Assembly (NCBI GenBank): GCA_002734085.1
Contig: NVXV01000001.1
Span: 315,860-379,859 of the forward strand
Direction: 5' to 3'
Source of the DNA: Fluviicola sp.
GTDB lineage: Bacteria > Bacteroidota > Bacteroidia > Flavobacteriales_D > Crocinitomicaceae
Length of the DNA stretch: 64,000 nt
Below, piece by piece: positions 43,793 to 52,891 of this stretch. The notes under the pieces are model-generated. The model was not told the origin of the DNA and searched no databases. It worked only from the letters and a program-made list of their open reading frames with translations. The position numbers were made by a program, and so were the translations under genes. The stretch's first letter is position 1. Every line of letters begins with the position of its first letter.

Positions 43793-45142
43793 ATGAGTAA
43801 AGAAGCTAATTCCAGCAATGGATTAAGTAAAAGCATCCAATACACAATTTTTACTCAGATACCAACTCAATTATTTGGAATAATAGCGGGGATATTTATC
43901 ACGCGTTTACTGGGGCCAGAAGGAAGAGGTGTTTATGCTATTTTTTATGCTGATGTTGCATTGTTTAGTACTTTATTGAGTTTTAGTATAAATACTGCTA
44001 TTATCCATTTTTTGGCGAATAAAGAATTTACACTTCCCAAAATTTTGTCTATAAGCCTACTTTTTACTGCAATTACAGTTGTCTTGAGCATATCTGTATT
44101 AGCCGTTTGGTTAAACCTTCCCATTGCCGATTTGCTTTTCCCCTCTGGCTATATAGATATTAAATACATATTATGGTTTGTATTGTTTCTAACCTTTGAA
44201 CAGATAAATTCCATTTTTTCTTCGATATTTCAAGGAGCAAAACAATTTAAAATTGTAAATAAGGTGTTGATAATTAATAGTATATTAAACCTAGGTTTGT
44301 TTGGTATTGCTTATCTATTAGATTTTTTCAACTATATTGAAATAGGAATTTATGAGGTCTTATTAATTGGATTGGTGATTGTAAGTATAAACATTTTTCA
44401 GTGGCACAGACATTTTAAAAAGTACTTTAGTTACAAGCTTGATAAGTCGATAAAATGGAAAAGAGATATTAAAAAATTCTTTTATTTTTCAGGGCTGGGC
44501 CACCTTTCAATTATTATTAATTTTTTTAATTATCGTTTAGTTCTATGGATTGTAGCTTACTATTTAGACAATAAACAATTAGGAATATTCGCTTTAGGTG
44601 CAGGTTTATCTCAACTATTAACTTTCATTTCAACCCCGCTTTCGCAAGTTCTCTTGCCCTACTTAAGCTCAGATAGTAAAGAAGGGCGTCTAAAAACATT
44701 TCAACAATTCTCAAGAATACATTTTACTGTATTAATAGTCCTTGCCGTTTTAGCATTAGGTATATTTGTACCTCTCATTCCATATGTATACGGTGAAGAG
44801 TTTACAGCGTCTAAAACAGTTTTTCAACTAATTATTATTGGGATTATAATGTCTTGCCAGACCAAGATACTGGCCAACTACTTTATATCTTCAAATAAGA
44901 TTATTTACAATTTTTACGCAACGGCAATAGGATTTTGTGCGTCATTTGTATTTAATATAATATTAGTTCGAAGTCATGGAATTTATGGTGCAGCTATTGC
45001 TCAAACAATAACGTATTCATCTATATTTCTGGTAGTTTTTCTTGCTTTGATTAGATTTACAAAGTGGAAGTCCTGGAATGTTTTTATAATGAATAAAGAA
45101 GACATTAAAATAATCAAAAATAAATTTTTTACGAAGGCGTAA
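43793..45142 (+). CDS. Polysaccharide flippase (Wzx/MATE-like oligosaccharide exporter)
   Basis: Multi-TM protein; GIIAGIFITRLLGPEGRGVYAIFYADVALFSTLLSF. Confidence 0.88.
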   Translation: MSKEANSSNGLSKSIQYTIFTQIPTQLFGIIAGIFITRLLGPEGRGVYAIFYADVALFSTLLSFSINTAIIHFLANKEFTLPKILSISLLFTAITVVLSISVLAVWLNLPIADLLFPSGYIDIKYILWFVLFLTFEQINSIFSSIFQGAKQFKIVNKVLIINSILNLGLFGIAYLLDFFNYIEIGIYEVLLIGLVIVSINIFQWHRHFKKYFSYKLDKSIKWKRDIKKFFYFSGLGHLSIIINFFNYRLVLWIVAYYLDNKQLGIFALGAGLSQLLTFISTPLSQVLLPYLSSDSKEGRLKTFQQFSRIHFTVLIVLAVLALGIFVPLIPYVYGEEFTASKTVFQLIIIGIIMSCQTKILANYFISSNKIIYNFYATAIGFCASFVFNIILVRSHGIYGAAIAQTITYSSIFLVVFLALIRFTKWKSWNVFIMNKEDIKIIKNKFFTKA

Positions 45143-45159
45143 AAAGAATATCATTTTAT

Positions 45160-45870
45160 ATGAAGCCAGATAATTTCGTAGTTATAAAGCTTTCTAGAAG
45201 TAATATGCACAACTTCCATATTCGAAGGTCTATTTTACAATCAATTGAAAGTAATTTAAATTTATTTGAAGGAAAGCTACTAGATTCAGGCTGCGGAAAA
45301 ATGCCCTATAAAGAATATATTCTAAAGCATTCAAATGTGACAGATTACGTCGGGTTAGACATAGAAGACTCTTTAGAATATTCAACCTCTGTCAAGCCTG
45401 ACCACACGTGGGATGGAATTACAATGCCTTTTGAAAACAATTCCTTTGATTGTGTTATTGCAACTGAGGTGTTAGAACACTGTCCTGATCCGAAAGTGTT
45501 TTTAAAAGAGGTTTTTAGAGTTCTTAAAGAAGGTGGTGTTTTCTTTTTTACAGTCCCTTTTCTATGGAATCTTCACGAAGTACCACACGATGAATTTAGA
45601 TATACACCCTTTTCGATGGAAAGGCTTTTGTCTGAAGAAGGGTTTACAGATATAAAAATCAAGGCGTCTGGTGGGTGGCATGCATCAATGGCGCAAATGA
45701 TAGGACTATATGTTAGTCGCGCCCCTATGAACAGATTCAAAAGGCGATTATTAAAACCATTGTTATATTTGCCTTATAAACGTTTAATAAATAAGTCTAA
45801 AAGCGAAAACATTAGTTTTAGTGAAGGCCAAATGATAACGGGATTAAGCGGTACCTGTCTAAAAAAATAG
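45160..45870 (+). CDS. Class I SAM-dependent methyltransferase
   Basis: GKLLDSGCGKMPYKEYI, FDCVIATEVLEHCPDPKVFLKEVFRVLKEGGVFFFTVPF. Confidence 0.88.
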   Translation: MKPDNFVVIKLSRSNMHNFHIRRSILQSIESNLNLFEGKLLDSGCGKMPYKEYILKHSNVTDYVGLDIEDSLEYSTSVKPDHTWDGITMPFENNSFDCVIATEVLEHCPDPKVFLKEVFRVLKEGGVFFFTVPFLWNLHEVPHDEFRYTPFSMERLLSEEGFTDIKIKASGGWHASMAQMIGLYVSRAPMNRFKRRLLKPLLYLPYKRLINKSKSENISFSEGQMITGLSGTCLKK

Positions 45871-45873
45871 ATA

Positions 45874-46596
45874 ATGAGTCAAAAAAAAATAGATAATAAG
45901 GTTGTTATTAGTTTCTATGACAAATACTCGTCTCGACAACAAAGAGTCGGTGTTAACAAAAGACATGATTCCATCTTTAAGTTATTAAAAGAAAAAGGCC
46001 TTAAGCCAAATGATAGCGTGCTAGAATTGGGTTGCGGGATAGGTACATTTACAAGTTTAATAATACCCTACTTAAATCAAGGTGAAATCCTTGCACTGGA
46101 TATTAGTGATAAAAGTATTGATATTGCAAAACAAACCTATCCATCTCCTAACACTGAATTTATTGCTACTGATGCAACCACTTTTGATTTTAAAGGAAAA
46201 ACTTTTGATGTAATTGTTCTACCCGACGTATTAGAACATATTCCTATTGAATTACACAACGATCTTTTTAAAAAACTCGAAAGTGTCTTAAATCAAAACG
46301 GGTTTATTTTTATACATATCCCAAATCCGTATTTTCTAGAATGGTGTGTGACTCATCGCCCACAAGACCTACAGGTAATTGACCAACCTATTAAAACCGA
46401 CATTTTAGTAGAGAATACATACAAAAACAATTTGTTTATTGAGGAGCTTAAAAGCTACTCTATTTGGGTTAAAGATAAAGACTATCAGTACATTGTTTTG
46501 AGAAAAAACAACTACCAAGATTTCAGCAAAACAATCGATTATGAACCCACGTTTTTGGATAAAGTAAAACACAAGTTAAATGTCTGGCGAAAATAA
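45874..46596 (+). CDS. Class I SAM-dependent methyltransferase
   Basis: DSVLELGCGIGTFTSLI, FDVIVLPDVLEHIPIELH. Confidence 0.9.
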   Translation: MSQKKIDNKVVISFYDKYSSRQQRVGVNKRHDSIFKLLKEKGLKPNDSVLELGCGIGTFTSLIIPYLNQGEILALDISDKSIDIAKQTYPSPNTEFIATDATTFDFKGKTFDVIVLPDVLEHIPIELHNDLFKKLESVLNQNGFIFIHIPNPYFLEWCVTHRPQDLQVIDQPIKTDILVENTYKNNLFIEELKSYSIWVKDKDYQYIVLRKNNYQDFSKTIDYEPTFLDKVKHKLNVWRK

Positions 46597-47800
46597 AACT
46601 TTATTTCTTTTTACTGCTGGGTACCCTTACGGAACTAGAGATGAACCGTTTTTAGAAACAGAGATAAACTATCTTTCTAAAAAGTTTAGCACTGTAATTA
46701 TCTTTCCAAGAATTAAAAAAAATGAGATTCGTGATACACCTAGTAATGTTAAGGTGGTTGATTTTTACAGTAATCTCAAGCCGAAAAATAAATTAGGCGT
46801 TTTATTGAGAAACCCCACCTTTCTTTTACGTGTTCTTTTTAAGTCAAAGTTGAAGGTGAAATATATAATTGATTTCATCAAGCATTACAGGGTGCATTTA
46901 GATATTTTAGCTAGTGGTATTTTTGAAGGCGAAAAACTAGTTGAACTCTTTAAAAAGCTAAACATAAAAGAAGATGATGTGGTTTACGATTATTGGTTTA
47001 TAAACAGCATTATTAGCATTGACTATTGGCGCAGCAAGAAAAAGCATGAAAACACACTGATATGTCGCGCCCATCGTTACGATTTATATCCAGAGGAATG
47101 GAAAATGTCAGTGGTGCCTTTCACTTTTTACCGGTTAAATGTTGTAAATAGATTGGTTTTTATTTCTAAACATGGGCTTAATTATTTAAACGCACAAACC
47201 AATAGAGAGTTCAATGAAAAGTTTCAGTTATCTTATTTAGGGGTAAATTCACCTGAAAAAAAGAATCCTCAAGAACTGAAAGAACTGTATCGAATCGTAT
47301 CTTGTGCAAGAGTTGTTGACTTTAAAAATGTACATTTGATTCCTAAAGTTTTATCTCAGTTAAATACTCCTATTGAGTGGGTTCATTTTGGGGACGGCCC
47401 AATGATGAGTGAATTGGAGAAAAATATTCTTGACCTTCCAAAAAACATTAAGGTGATTTTAAAAGGTCATCAAAGTAACAGGGAGGTTCTTTACTATTAT
47501 GAAAACACTGATGTAGATGCATTTATCTCACTTAGTGATTCTGAAGGACTGCCTGTTTCCATGATGGAAGCACAAAGCTTTGGTATACCAATAATTGCAA
47601 AAAATGTAGGTGGTACAAACGAAATCGTTAACGAATCAACAGGGTTACTTCTTGAGAATAATGCACCCATACCCGAAATTGCTGCTGACCTTAGTAATTT
47701 CATTGAGTTTAATAAGATCAAGAGAGAAGGGATATTGTCGTTTTTCAATGAAAACTTCAACGCCTCTCAAAATTATGAATTATTTATTGAACAGTTTTAA
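46580..47800 (+). CDS. Glycosyltransferase, GT4-like
   Basis: WVHFGDGPMMSELEKNI, VDAFISLSDSEGLPVSMMEAQSFGIPIIAKNVGGTNEIV. Confidence 0.9.
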   Translation: MSGENKTLFLFTAGYPYGTRDEPFLETEINYLSKKFSTVIIFPRIKKNEIRDTPSNVKVVDFYSNLKPKNKLGVLLRNPTFLLRVLFKSKLKVKYIIDFIKHYRVHLDILASGIFEGEKLVELFKKLNIKEDDVVYDYWFINSIISIDYWRSKKKHENTLICRAHRYDLYPEEWKMSVVPFTFYRLNVVNRLVFISKHGLNYLNAQTNREFNEKFQLSYLGVNSPEKKNPQELKELYRIVSCARVVDFKNVHLIPKVLSQLNTPIEWVHFGDGPMMSELEKNILDLPKNIKVILKGHQSNREVLYYYENTDVDAFISLSDSEGLPVSMMEAQSFGIPIIAKNVGGTNEIVNESTGLLLENNAPIPEIAADLSNFIEFNKIKREGILSFFNENFNASQNYELFIEQF

Positions 47801-47803
47801 TCA

Positions 47804-48724
47804 ATGAAGATAGCTTTTTTAATATTAGCTCATAAAAACCCTGAACAACTGGGAGAACTAATTCGTAGATTAGATAGTTCTTCTTCGCTTTTTTATATAC
47901 ATATAGACATAAAAGTAGACATTACTCCATTTAAAAAAGTTACTAAAAATTTTGACAATGTCTTTTGGGTTAAAAGAGAAAATGGCAGATGGGGAGATTT
48001 CGGAATAGTGAAGGCAACCATAAACGCTTTATTTAAAGCCCAAGCCTATTCGGATGAAATAAGTCATTATGTATTACTTAGTGGTCAAGACTATCCCTTG
48101 TTAAGTATTGAAGAAATAATTACTTTTTTTAATAAGAATCATCATACAAGTTTTATAGAACATGAGCCATTACCAATACCACGCTTGAATTATTCTGGAT
48201 ACGACCGCATTAACTGCTATTCTTTTAATCTTAAAAATAAAAGACACACTGTTATACCCCTATCTTGGAAACCAAAGTTTTCCTTAAAAGGACACCTCCT
48301 AAATATATTATTAATGCCTATTCTTTTTTTCAGGAAGAAACGAACTCACCCCAGTTATGCCGACCCATACTACGGTTCTCAATGGTGGGTTTTGAATAGC
48401 GATTTGTGCAAAGAGGTTATTAAATTTATCGAGAATAATCCTGATTTTTTATCTTATCATTCTTCAACTCTTTTGCCAGATGAAATGTTCTTTCAGTCAA
48501 TAGTTGGAACAATACATAAGCATTCAGGTAAAAAAGAAGAGAGGATAAATATAGAAAATGAAAACTTACACTTTATAGTTTGGAATGACAAAAGTAATCA
48601 TCCTCAAACTTTATTAGAAAATGACTATAAAAGAATGATTTCGTCAAAAAAACTCTTTGCTCGTAAATTTGATTACATTAACAGTAGAAAACTAATTGAA
48701 AAGTTAAATGAAAGGTCAGAATAG
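47804..48724 (+). CDS. Core-2/I-branching-type beta-1,6-N-acetylglucosaminyltransferase family (GT14-like)
   Basis: KIAFLILAHKNPEQLGELIRRLD...FYIHIDIKVD, YVLLSGQDYPLLS, YYGSQWWVLNSDLC, LLPDEMFFQSIV. Confidence 0.85.
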   Translation: MKIAFLILAHKNPEQLGELIRRLDSSSSLFYIHIDIKVDITPFKKVTKNFDNVFWVKRENGRWGDFGIVKATINALFKAQAYSDEISHYVLLSGQDYPLLSIEEIITFFNKNHHTSFIEHEPLPIPRLNYSGYDRINCYSFNLKNKRHTVIPLSWKPKFSLKGHLLNILLMPILFFRKKRTHPSYADPYYGSQWWVLNSDLCKEVIKFIENNPDFLSYHSSTLLPDEMFFQSIVGTIHKHSGKKEERINIENENLHFIVWNDKSNHPQTLLENDYKRMISSKKLFARKFDYINSRKLIEKLNERSE

Positions 48725-49406
48725 TTTGCCAAGGAGGTATTTGTCATTTGTTTGGTATTGGGTGCGAAGATTATTTTTCACACTTAAATATCGAGGGTTG
48801 ATAATAAGAAAAAATACGAGTGATTTTAAAGCTTTCGAGCAAATTTTCTTATTTAAAGAATACCTTATCGATATTCCATTTACCCCAAAAGTAATCGTTG
48901 ATGCTGGAGCCAATGCTGGTTACGCCTCTATTTACTTTTCAAACAAGTTTCCAAATGCGCAAATAATTGCCATAGAACCAGAAGAAAGTAATTTTTGTGT
49001 TTTAGAGAGTAACATAGAGAAGTATAAGAATATTACTACTATTAAAAAAGGATTGTGGCATGAAAAAACCCAACTTTTTATAGACGATCCCAACTCAAAT
49101 AAATGGAGCTTTGAATTAACAACAGAATTGAGGGCTCATGGTATCAAAATGCCAACAATAACAGCAAACGAAATTATTGAAGAGTATGGTCAAGTTGACA
49201 TTTTTAAAATAGACATTGAAGGGGCCGAAAAAGAATTGTTTTCTAAAAATATTAATTGGATAAAACAGGTGAAAATAATCATTGTTGAAACACACGACTT
49301 TTTAAAAGAAGGTTGTTCCAATGTGGTATTTGAGGCATTGCCAAATTCAGAATTTAAACATTTTAAACATGGAGAAAACGAGGTCTTTGTCAGAAAGCAA
49401 CCATGA
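48708..49406 (+). CDS. FkbM family methyltransferase
   Basis: VIVDAGANAGYASIYFSNKFPNAQIIAIEPEESNF, DIFKIDIEGAEKELF. Confidence 0.9.
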   Translation: MKGQNSLPRRYLSFVWYWVRRLFFTLKYRGLIIRKNTSDFKAFEQIFLFKEYLIDIPFTPKVIVDAGANAGYASIYFSNKFPNAQIIAIEPEESNFCVLESNIEKYKNITTIKKGLWHEKTQLFIDDPNSNKWSFELTTELRAHGIKMPTITANEIIEEYGQVDIFKIDIEGAEKELFSKNINWIKQVKIIIVETHDFLKEGCSNVVFEALPNSEFKHFKHGENEVFVRKQP

Positions 49407-50367
49407 AAAATCTCTGATTACAATTACTTCATGCAATCGCCTTTCTGAAGTGAAAAAATATATCTGGGACTATCTATATTTCGTAAATAATAACCCGGCA
49501 TTTGAATTTATTCTCGCTTTAGACGGAAATTCACCTGAATATATAGATTTCTGCAAAGATTTTGAAATCCCCCTTGTTTATTCCAATGAGCGAGAAGGTG
49601 TAGGTTTATCAAAAAATAGAGTATTAACTTATTTTCCAAACTATCATTATTATTTCTTTATTGAGGATGATATAGAGTTGAGTAACCACACAATATTCAA
49701 GGACATCATATCGACTCACCAAAAAAGTGGAGTCCCTCATTTCTGTAATCACCACAAAAATCAAATTTTTGATTCCATGCATTTTAAAAACTTGAGGTTA
49801 GAAATATGCTGGACGGGAGGGGCTCAATTTGCTTTCTATAGTAATGAAGGGCTTCAAAAAGTGGGGGGGTTTAATACTTTATTTGCAAAATATAAACGTT
49901 ATGGTCATACTGAACATAGTTACCGTTATTATCATCAAGGGCTTCAAAAAGGACCTTTTATTTTTTCAGAAAAGTGGTTAGATAGTATTATAATTCATTC
50001 CCCTCCTCAGGTCACACAAGATTCTAAAAATACATTTAATGAGCTTGGACTTGTTGAGGTTGAACAAAAGCTCATTGAAAGTAAAACGAAGTTTTTTGAG
50101 CTTAAAACTATTTCTAAGTATCAGTTTAACGAAAATAAATTAGGATACAACCAAAAAGTAGCTGATTTTATTACTTCGAATCCACAAAAATATCCACTGA
50201 CTATAGGGAAAGAAAGAAAAATTGCATTAGCGGAAAACTATGCTTTAAGAATTTCAAAAGCATCCAACTTTTTCAAAAAGATTAACTTACTTTTGAAATC
50301 CTTTTGGCTTTCACCATCAAATGTTGCGTTAAAACATTTCATTAAAACAAAATTATTTGGAGGATAA
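49369..50367 (+). CDS. Glycosyltransferase (GT2-like)
   Basis: SLITITSCNRLSEVKKYI, YFFIEDDIELSNHTIF. Start placed at MEKTRSLS; overlaps the FkbM gene. Confidence 0.8.
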   Translation: MEKTRSLSESNHEKSLITITSCNRLSEVKKYIWDYLYFVNNNPAFEFILALDGNSPEYIDFCKDFEIPLVYSNEREGVGLSKNRVLTYFPNYHYYFFIEDDIELSNHTIFKDIISTHQKSGVPHFCNHHKNQIFDSMHFKNLRLEICWTGGAQFAFYSNEGLQKVGGFNTLFAKYKRYGHTEHSYRYYHQGLQKGPFIFSEKWLDSIIIHSPPQVTQDSKNTFNELGLVEVEQKLIESKTKFFELKTISKYQFNENKLGYNQKVADFITSNPQKYPLTIGKERKIALAENYALRISKASNFFKKINLLLKSFWLSPSNVALKHFIKTKLFGG

Positions 50368-51412
50368 AAATACATATGAGCCTTTAGTAAGTGTTTTAAT
50401 TCCGTGTTATAATGCAATGCCATACCTAACGGAAGCATTAGATTCAATTGTCAATCAAACCTATAAAAACTTAGAAATTTTATGTATTAATGACGGTTCA
50501 ACCGATCAAACAGGCGAAGTACTTAAGCAATATGCTCAAGAAGACGGTCGAATAAAAGTGATTCATAACGAGAGTAATTTAAAACTCATCACAACACTAA
50601 ATAATGGTGTTCAATCAGCCAAAGGAGAGTTTATTGCTAGAATGGACGCGGATGATATATCATATCTCGATAGAATTGAAAACCAAATGAAAATTTTTAA
50701 AAATCATCCTCATTTGGAACTGGTTTCTAGTATAATGGAGGTAATGAATGAAGAGGGAAGGTCTCTAGGATTTGATTTTCATCGACAAAGCACAACTAAA
50801 TCATGTTACTTTGCATCTTTTTTTTATGTGCCATTTGATCATGCTCCTATGATTGTAAGAAAAAATGTTCTTATAAAACACCCTTTTTTAAATGAAAAAC
50901 ATGTACTTCATACAGAAGACTATGAACTATTTGCAAGATTGCTAAGAAACAATGTCCAGATATACAACCACCCATTTCCTTTATACAAAGTTCGAATAAA
51001 TTCAAAAAGTGTAAGTCGTAAATTTGAAGCTATCCAAGATGAAAACTTTATTAAATGTTCTCTTGAACACTTTTCAATTGAAAATGGTTCATTACCTGAC
51101 ATAAACGAGTTTTGTGTTTTTGTTAATCGCATTCCAGCTGACATTTCAGTATTAAATGTTTTTAAAGGTCTAAGATTAATGAGTAGTTTTAAACGTAAGT
51201 TTTTAGCGACTCAAAATTTAAATCAAATTGAAAAAAAAGAAGTTATACTTGTATATTATAGTCACCTTTTCGATGTTCTATACCAAGGCTTGAAAAGAGC
51301 TCAATTAAAAAGCAAAAGGGTTTTTTTGTACTTCTTTATTAAAAATTCGTATAATTTCATTTTTAGAAATAAGGTAAGGAGATATATTTTAAATAAAACC
51401 AAATTAAAATGA
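50357..51412 (+). CDS. Glycosyltransferase family 2
   Basis: PLVSVLIPCYNAMPYLTEALDSIVNQTYKNLEILCINDGSTD, GEFIARMDADDIS. Confidence 0.94.
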   Translation: MEDKNTYEPLVSVLIPCYNAMPYLTEALDSIVNQTYKNLEILCINDGSTDQTGEVLKQYAQEDGRIKVIHNESNLKLITTLNNGVQSAKGEFIARMDADDISYLDRIENQMKIFKNHPHLELVSSIMEVMNEEGRSLGFDFHRQSTTKSCYFASFFYVPFDHAPMIVRKNVLIKHPFLNEKHVLHTEDYELFARLLRNNVQIYNHPFPLYKVRINSKSVSRKFEAIQDENFIKCSLEHFSIENGSLPDINEFCVFVNRIPADISVLNVFKGLRLMSSFKRKFLATQNLNQIEKKEVILVYYSHLFDVLYQGLKRAQLKSKRVFLYFFIKNSYNFIFRNKVRRYILNKTKLK

Positions 51413-52023
51413 CTATTTCAGTCTTAGACTATCAAGCCGGAAACATTGCTTCTGTGAGTAGAGCTATTACTCGTATAGGAGAAGATTGCAAAGTCATTAC
51501 CACTGCTGAGGAAGTACTTAAAGCAAATAAGATTATTCTTCCTGGTGTCGGACATTTTGGAAAAGCGATGGAGTATCTTCATTCACAAGGCTTAGTTGAA
51601 GCCTTACATGAAAAAGTTATTGTACAACACACACCTATTTTAGGGATTTGCCTTGGAATGCAACTCATGTGTAAATACAGTGAAGAGGGCAACGTAACTG
51701 GGTTGAGTTGGTTCGATGCACACGTCACAAAAATGAAAGTTAAAGACACCTTAAGGTATAAAGTTCCTCATACAGGGTGGAACACAGTACAAGCTATTCC
51801 AAATCATCCGTTACTTAAAAACATTGATCAGAATAGTGAATTCTATTTTGTTCATTCTTATCACGTACTTACAGCTCCAGAAAATCAAATCTTAACAAAA
51901 ACAGTATTTGAAACACCCTTTATTTCAGGGTTGCAAGTTGGAAATATTTTTGGGGTACAATTTCATCCTGAAAAGAGTCACGAAGCAGGTTCTCAACTTA
52001 TTAGTAATTTTATTCATTTATAA
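51409..52023 (+). CDS. hisH: HisH-like glutamine amidotransferase subunit (HisH2 type, sugar amidotransferase partner)
   Basis: ISVLDYQAGNIASVSRAI, ILPGVGHFGKAMEYL, GICLGMQLMCKYSEEG, FGVQFHPEKSHEAG. Context with hisF and a WbpG-type gene. Confidence 0.9.
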   Translation: MTISVLDYQAGNIASVSRAITRIGEDCKVITTAEEVLKANKIILPGVGHFGKAMEYLHSQGLVEALHEKVIVQHTPILGICLGMQLMCKYSEEGNVTGLSWFDAHVTKMKVKDTLRYKVPHTGWNTVQAIPNHPLLKNIDQNSEFYFVHSYHVLTAPENQILTKTVFETPFISGLQVGNIFGVQFHPEKSHEAGSQLISNFIHL

Positions 52024-52778
52024 TGCTCAGACCGCGAATAATACCTGTTTTACTAATTCAAGATCAATATTTAGTTAAAACGACTAAGTTTAAAAACCCT
52101 AACTATATTGGGGATCCTATAAATGCTGTTCAAATTTATAACGATTTAAAAGCTGATGAACTCGTTTTTTTAGATATAGAAGCAACTAAAGAAGGCAGGT
52201 TGATTGACTTAGACTTTGTACGACTGGTGGGCGAGGAGGCTAATATGCCATTTTCTGTAGGTGGAGGCATACGCAATATATCAGGTATTCGAAATATCAT
52301 TTCCGCAGGAGCAGAACGTGTAGTGATAGGATCTTATGCACTGGAAAATCCTGATTTTGTTAAACAAGCATCAGAGATTTTTGGTGTATCGACAATTTGC
52401 GTTTGCATTGATGTTAAAAAATCACTTCTTAAGGGTCAATGTGTCTGGTCAAAGAATGGTAAAAAGTCACATAAGTATACCCCTGTTGAGTTTGCTCGAC
52501 TTATGGAAAAAAACGGAGCTGGAGAAATTATTATTCAATCAATAGACAGAGATGGTTCTATGACTGGGTATGATATATCTCTACTCAAAAAGGTCTCAGA
52601 AACTGTTACAATCCCTGTTATTGCATTAGGAGGGGCTCAGGACATCGAAGATTTAAAGAAGTGTTTCAAAGAGGCATACATCAGTGGTGTGGCAGCCGGA
52701 AGTTTGTTTGTATATTATGATTCGAATAAAGGCGTTTTAATTAATTATCCTGAAGAAAAAAGAAGTTTGTTTTTTTAA
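52023..52778 (+). CDS. hisF: HisF-like cyclase subunit (HisF2/AglZ type)
   Basis: RPRIIPVLLIQDQYLVKTTKFKNPNYIGDPINAVQIYNDLKADELVFLDI, MPFSVGGGIRN, IQSIDRDGSMTGYDISLLKKV. Confidence 0.9.
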   Translation: MLRPRIIPVLLIQDQYLVKTTKFKNPNYIGDPINAVQIYNDLKADELVFLDIEATKEGRLIDLDFVRLVGEEANMPFSVGGGIRNISGIRNIISAGAERVVIGSYALENPDFVKQASEIFGVSTICVCIDVKKSLLKGQCVWSKNGKKSHKYTPVEFARLMEKNGAGEIIIQSIDRDGSMTGYDISLLKKVSETVTIPVIALGGAQDIEDLKKCFKEAYISGVAAGSLFVYYDSNKGVLINYPEEKRSLFF

Positions 52779-52841
52779 GCATTGACATCCATTATTCAGT
52801 TCTCCTTACAACTTTCTTATTTACATTATTCAACACCACCG

Positions 52842-52871
52842 TTGCTCATAAAGCTTATTTATTTAACTTTG
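52842..52871 (+). promoter_or_regulatory. Bacteroidota-type promoter upstream of the sugar amidotransferase
   Basis: TTG (52842-52844)-N19-TAACTTTG (52864-52871). Confidence 0.65.
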
Positions 52872-52891
52872 ATAACAAACTAAAATAGGTG

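Noticed and set aside
51409-52778. hisH/hisF as part of a histidine biosynthesis operon
   Set aside because: No other his genes are nearby, and they are immediately followed by a WbpG-type amidotransferase in a glycan locus, so a sugar amidotransferase role fits better.
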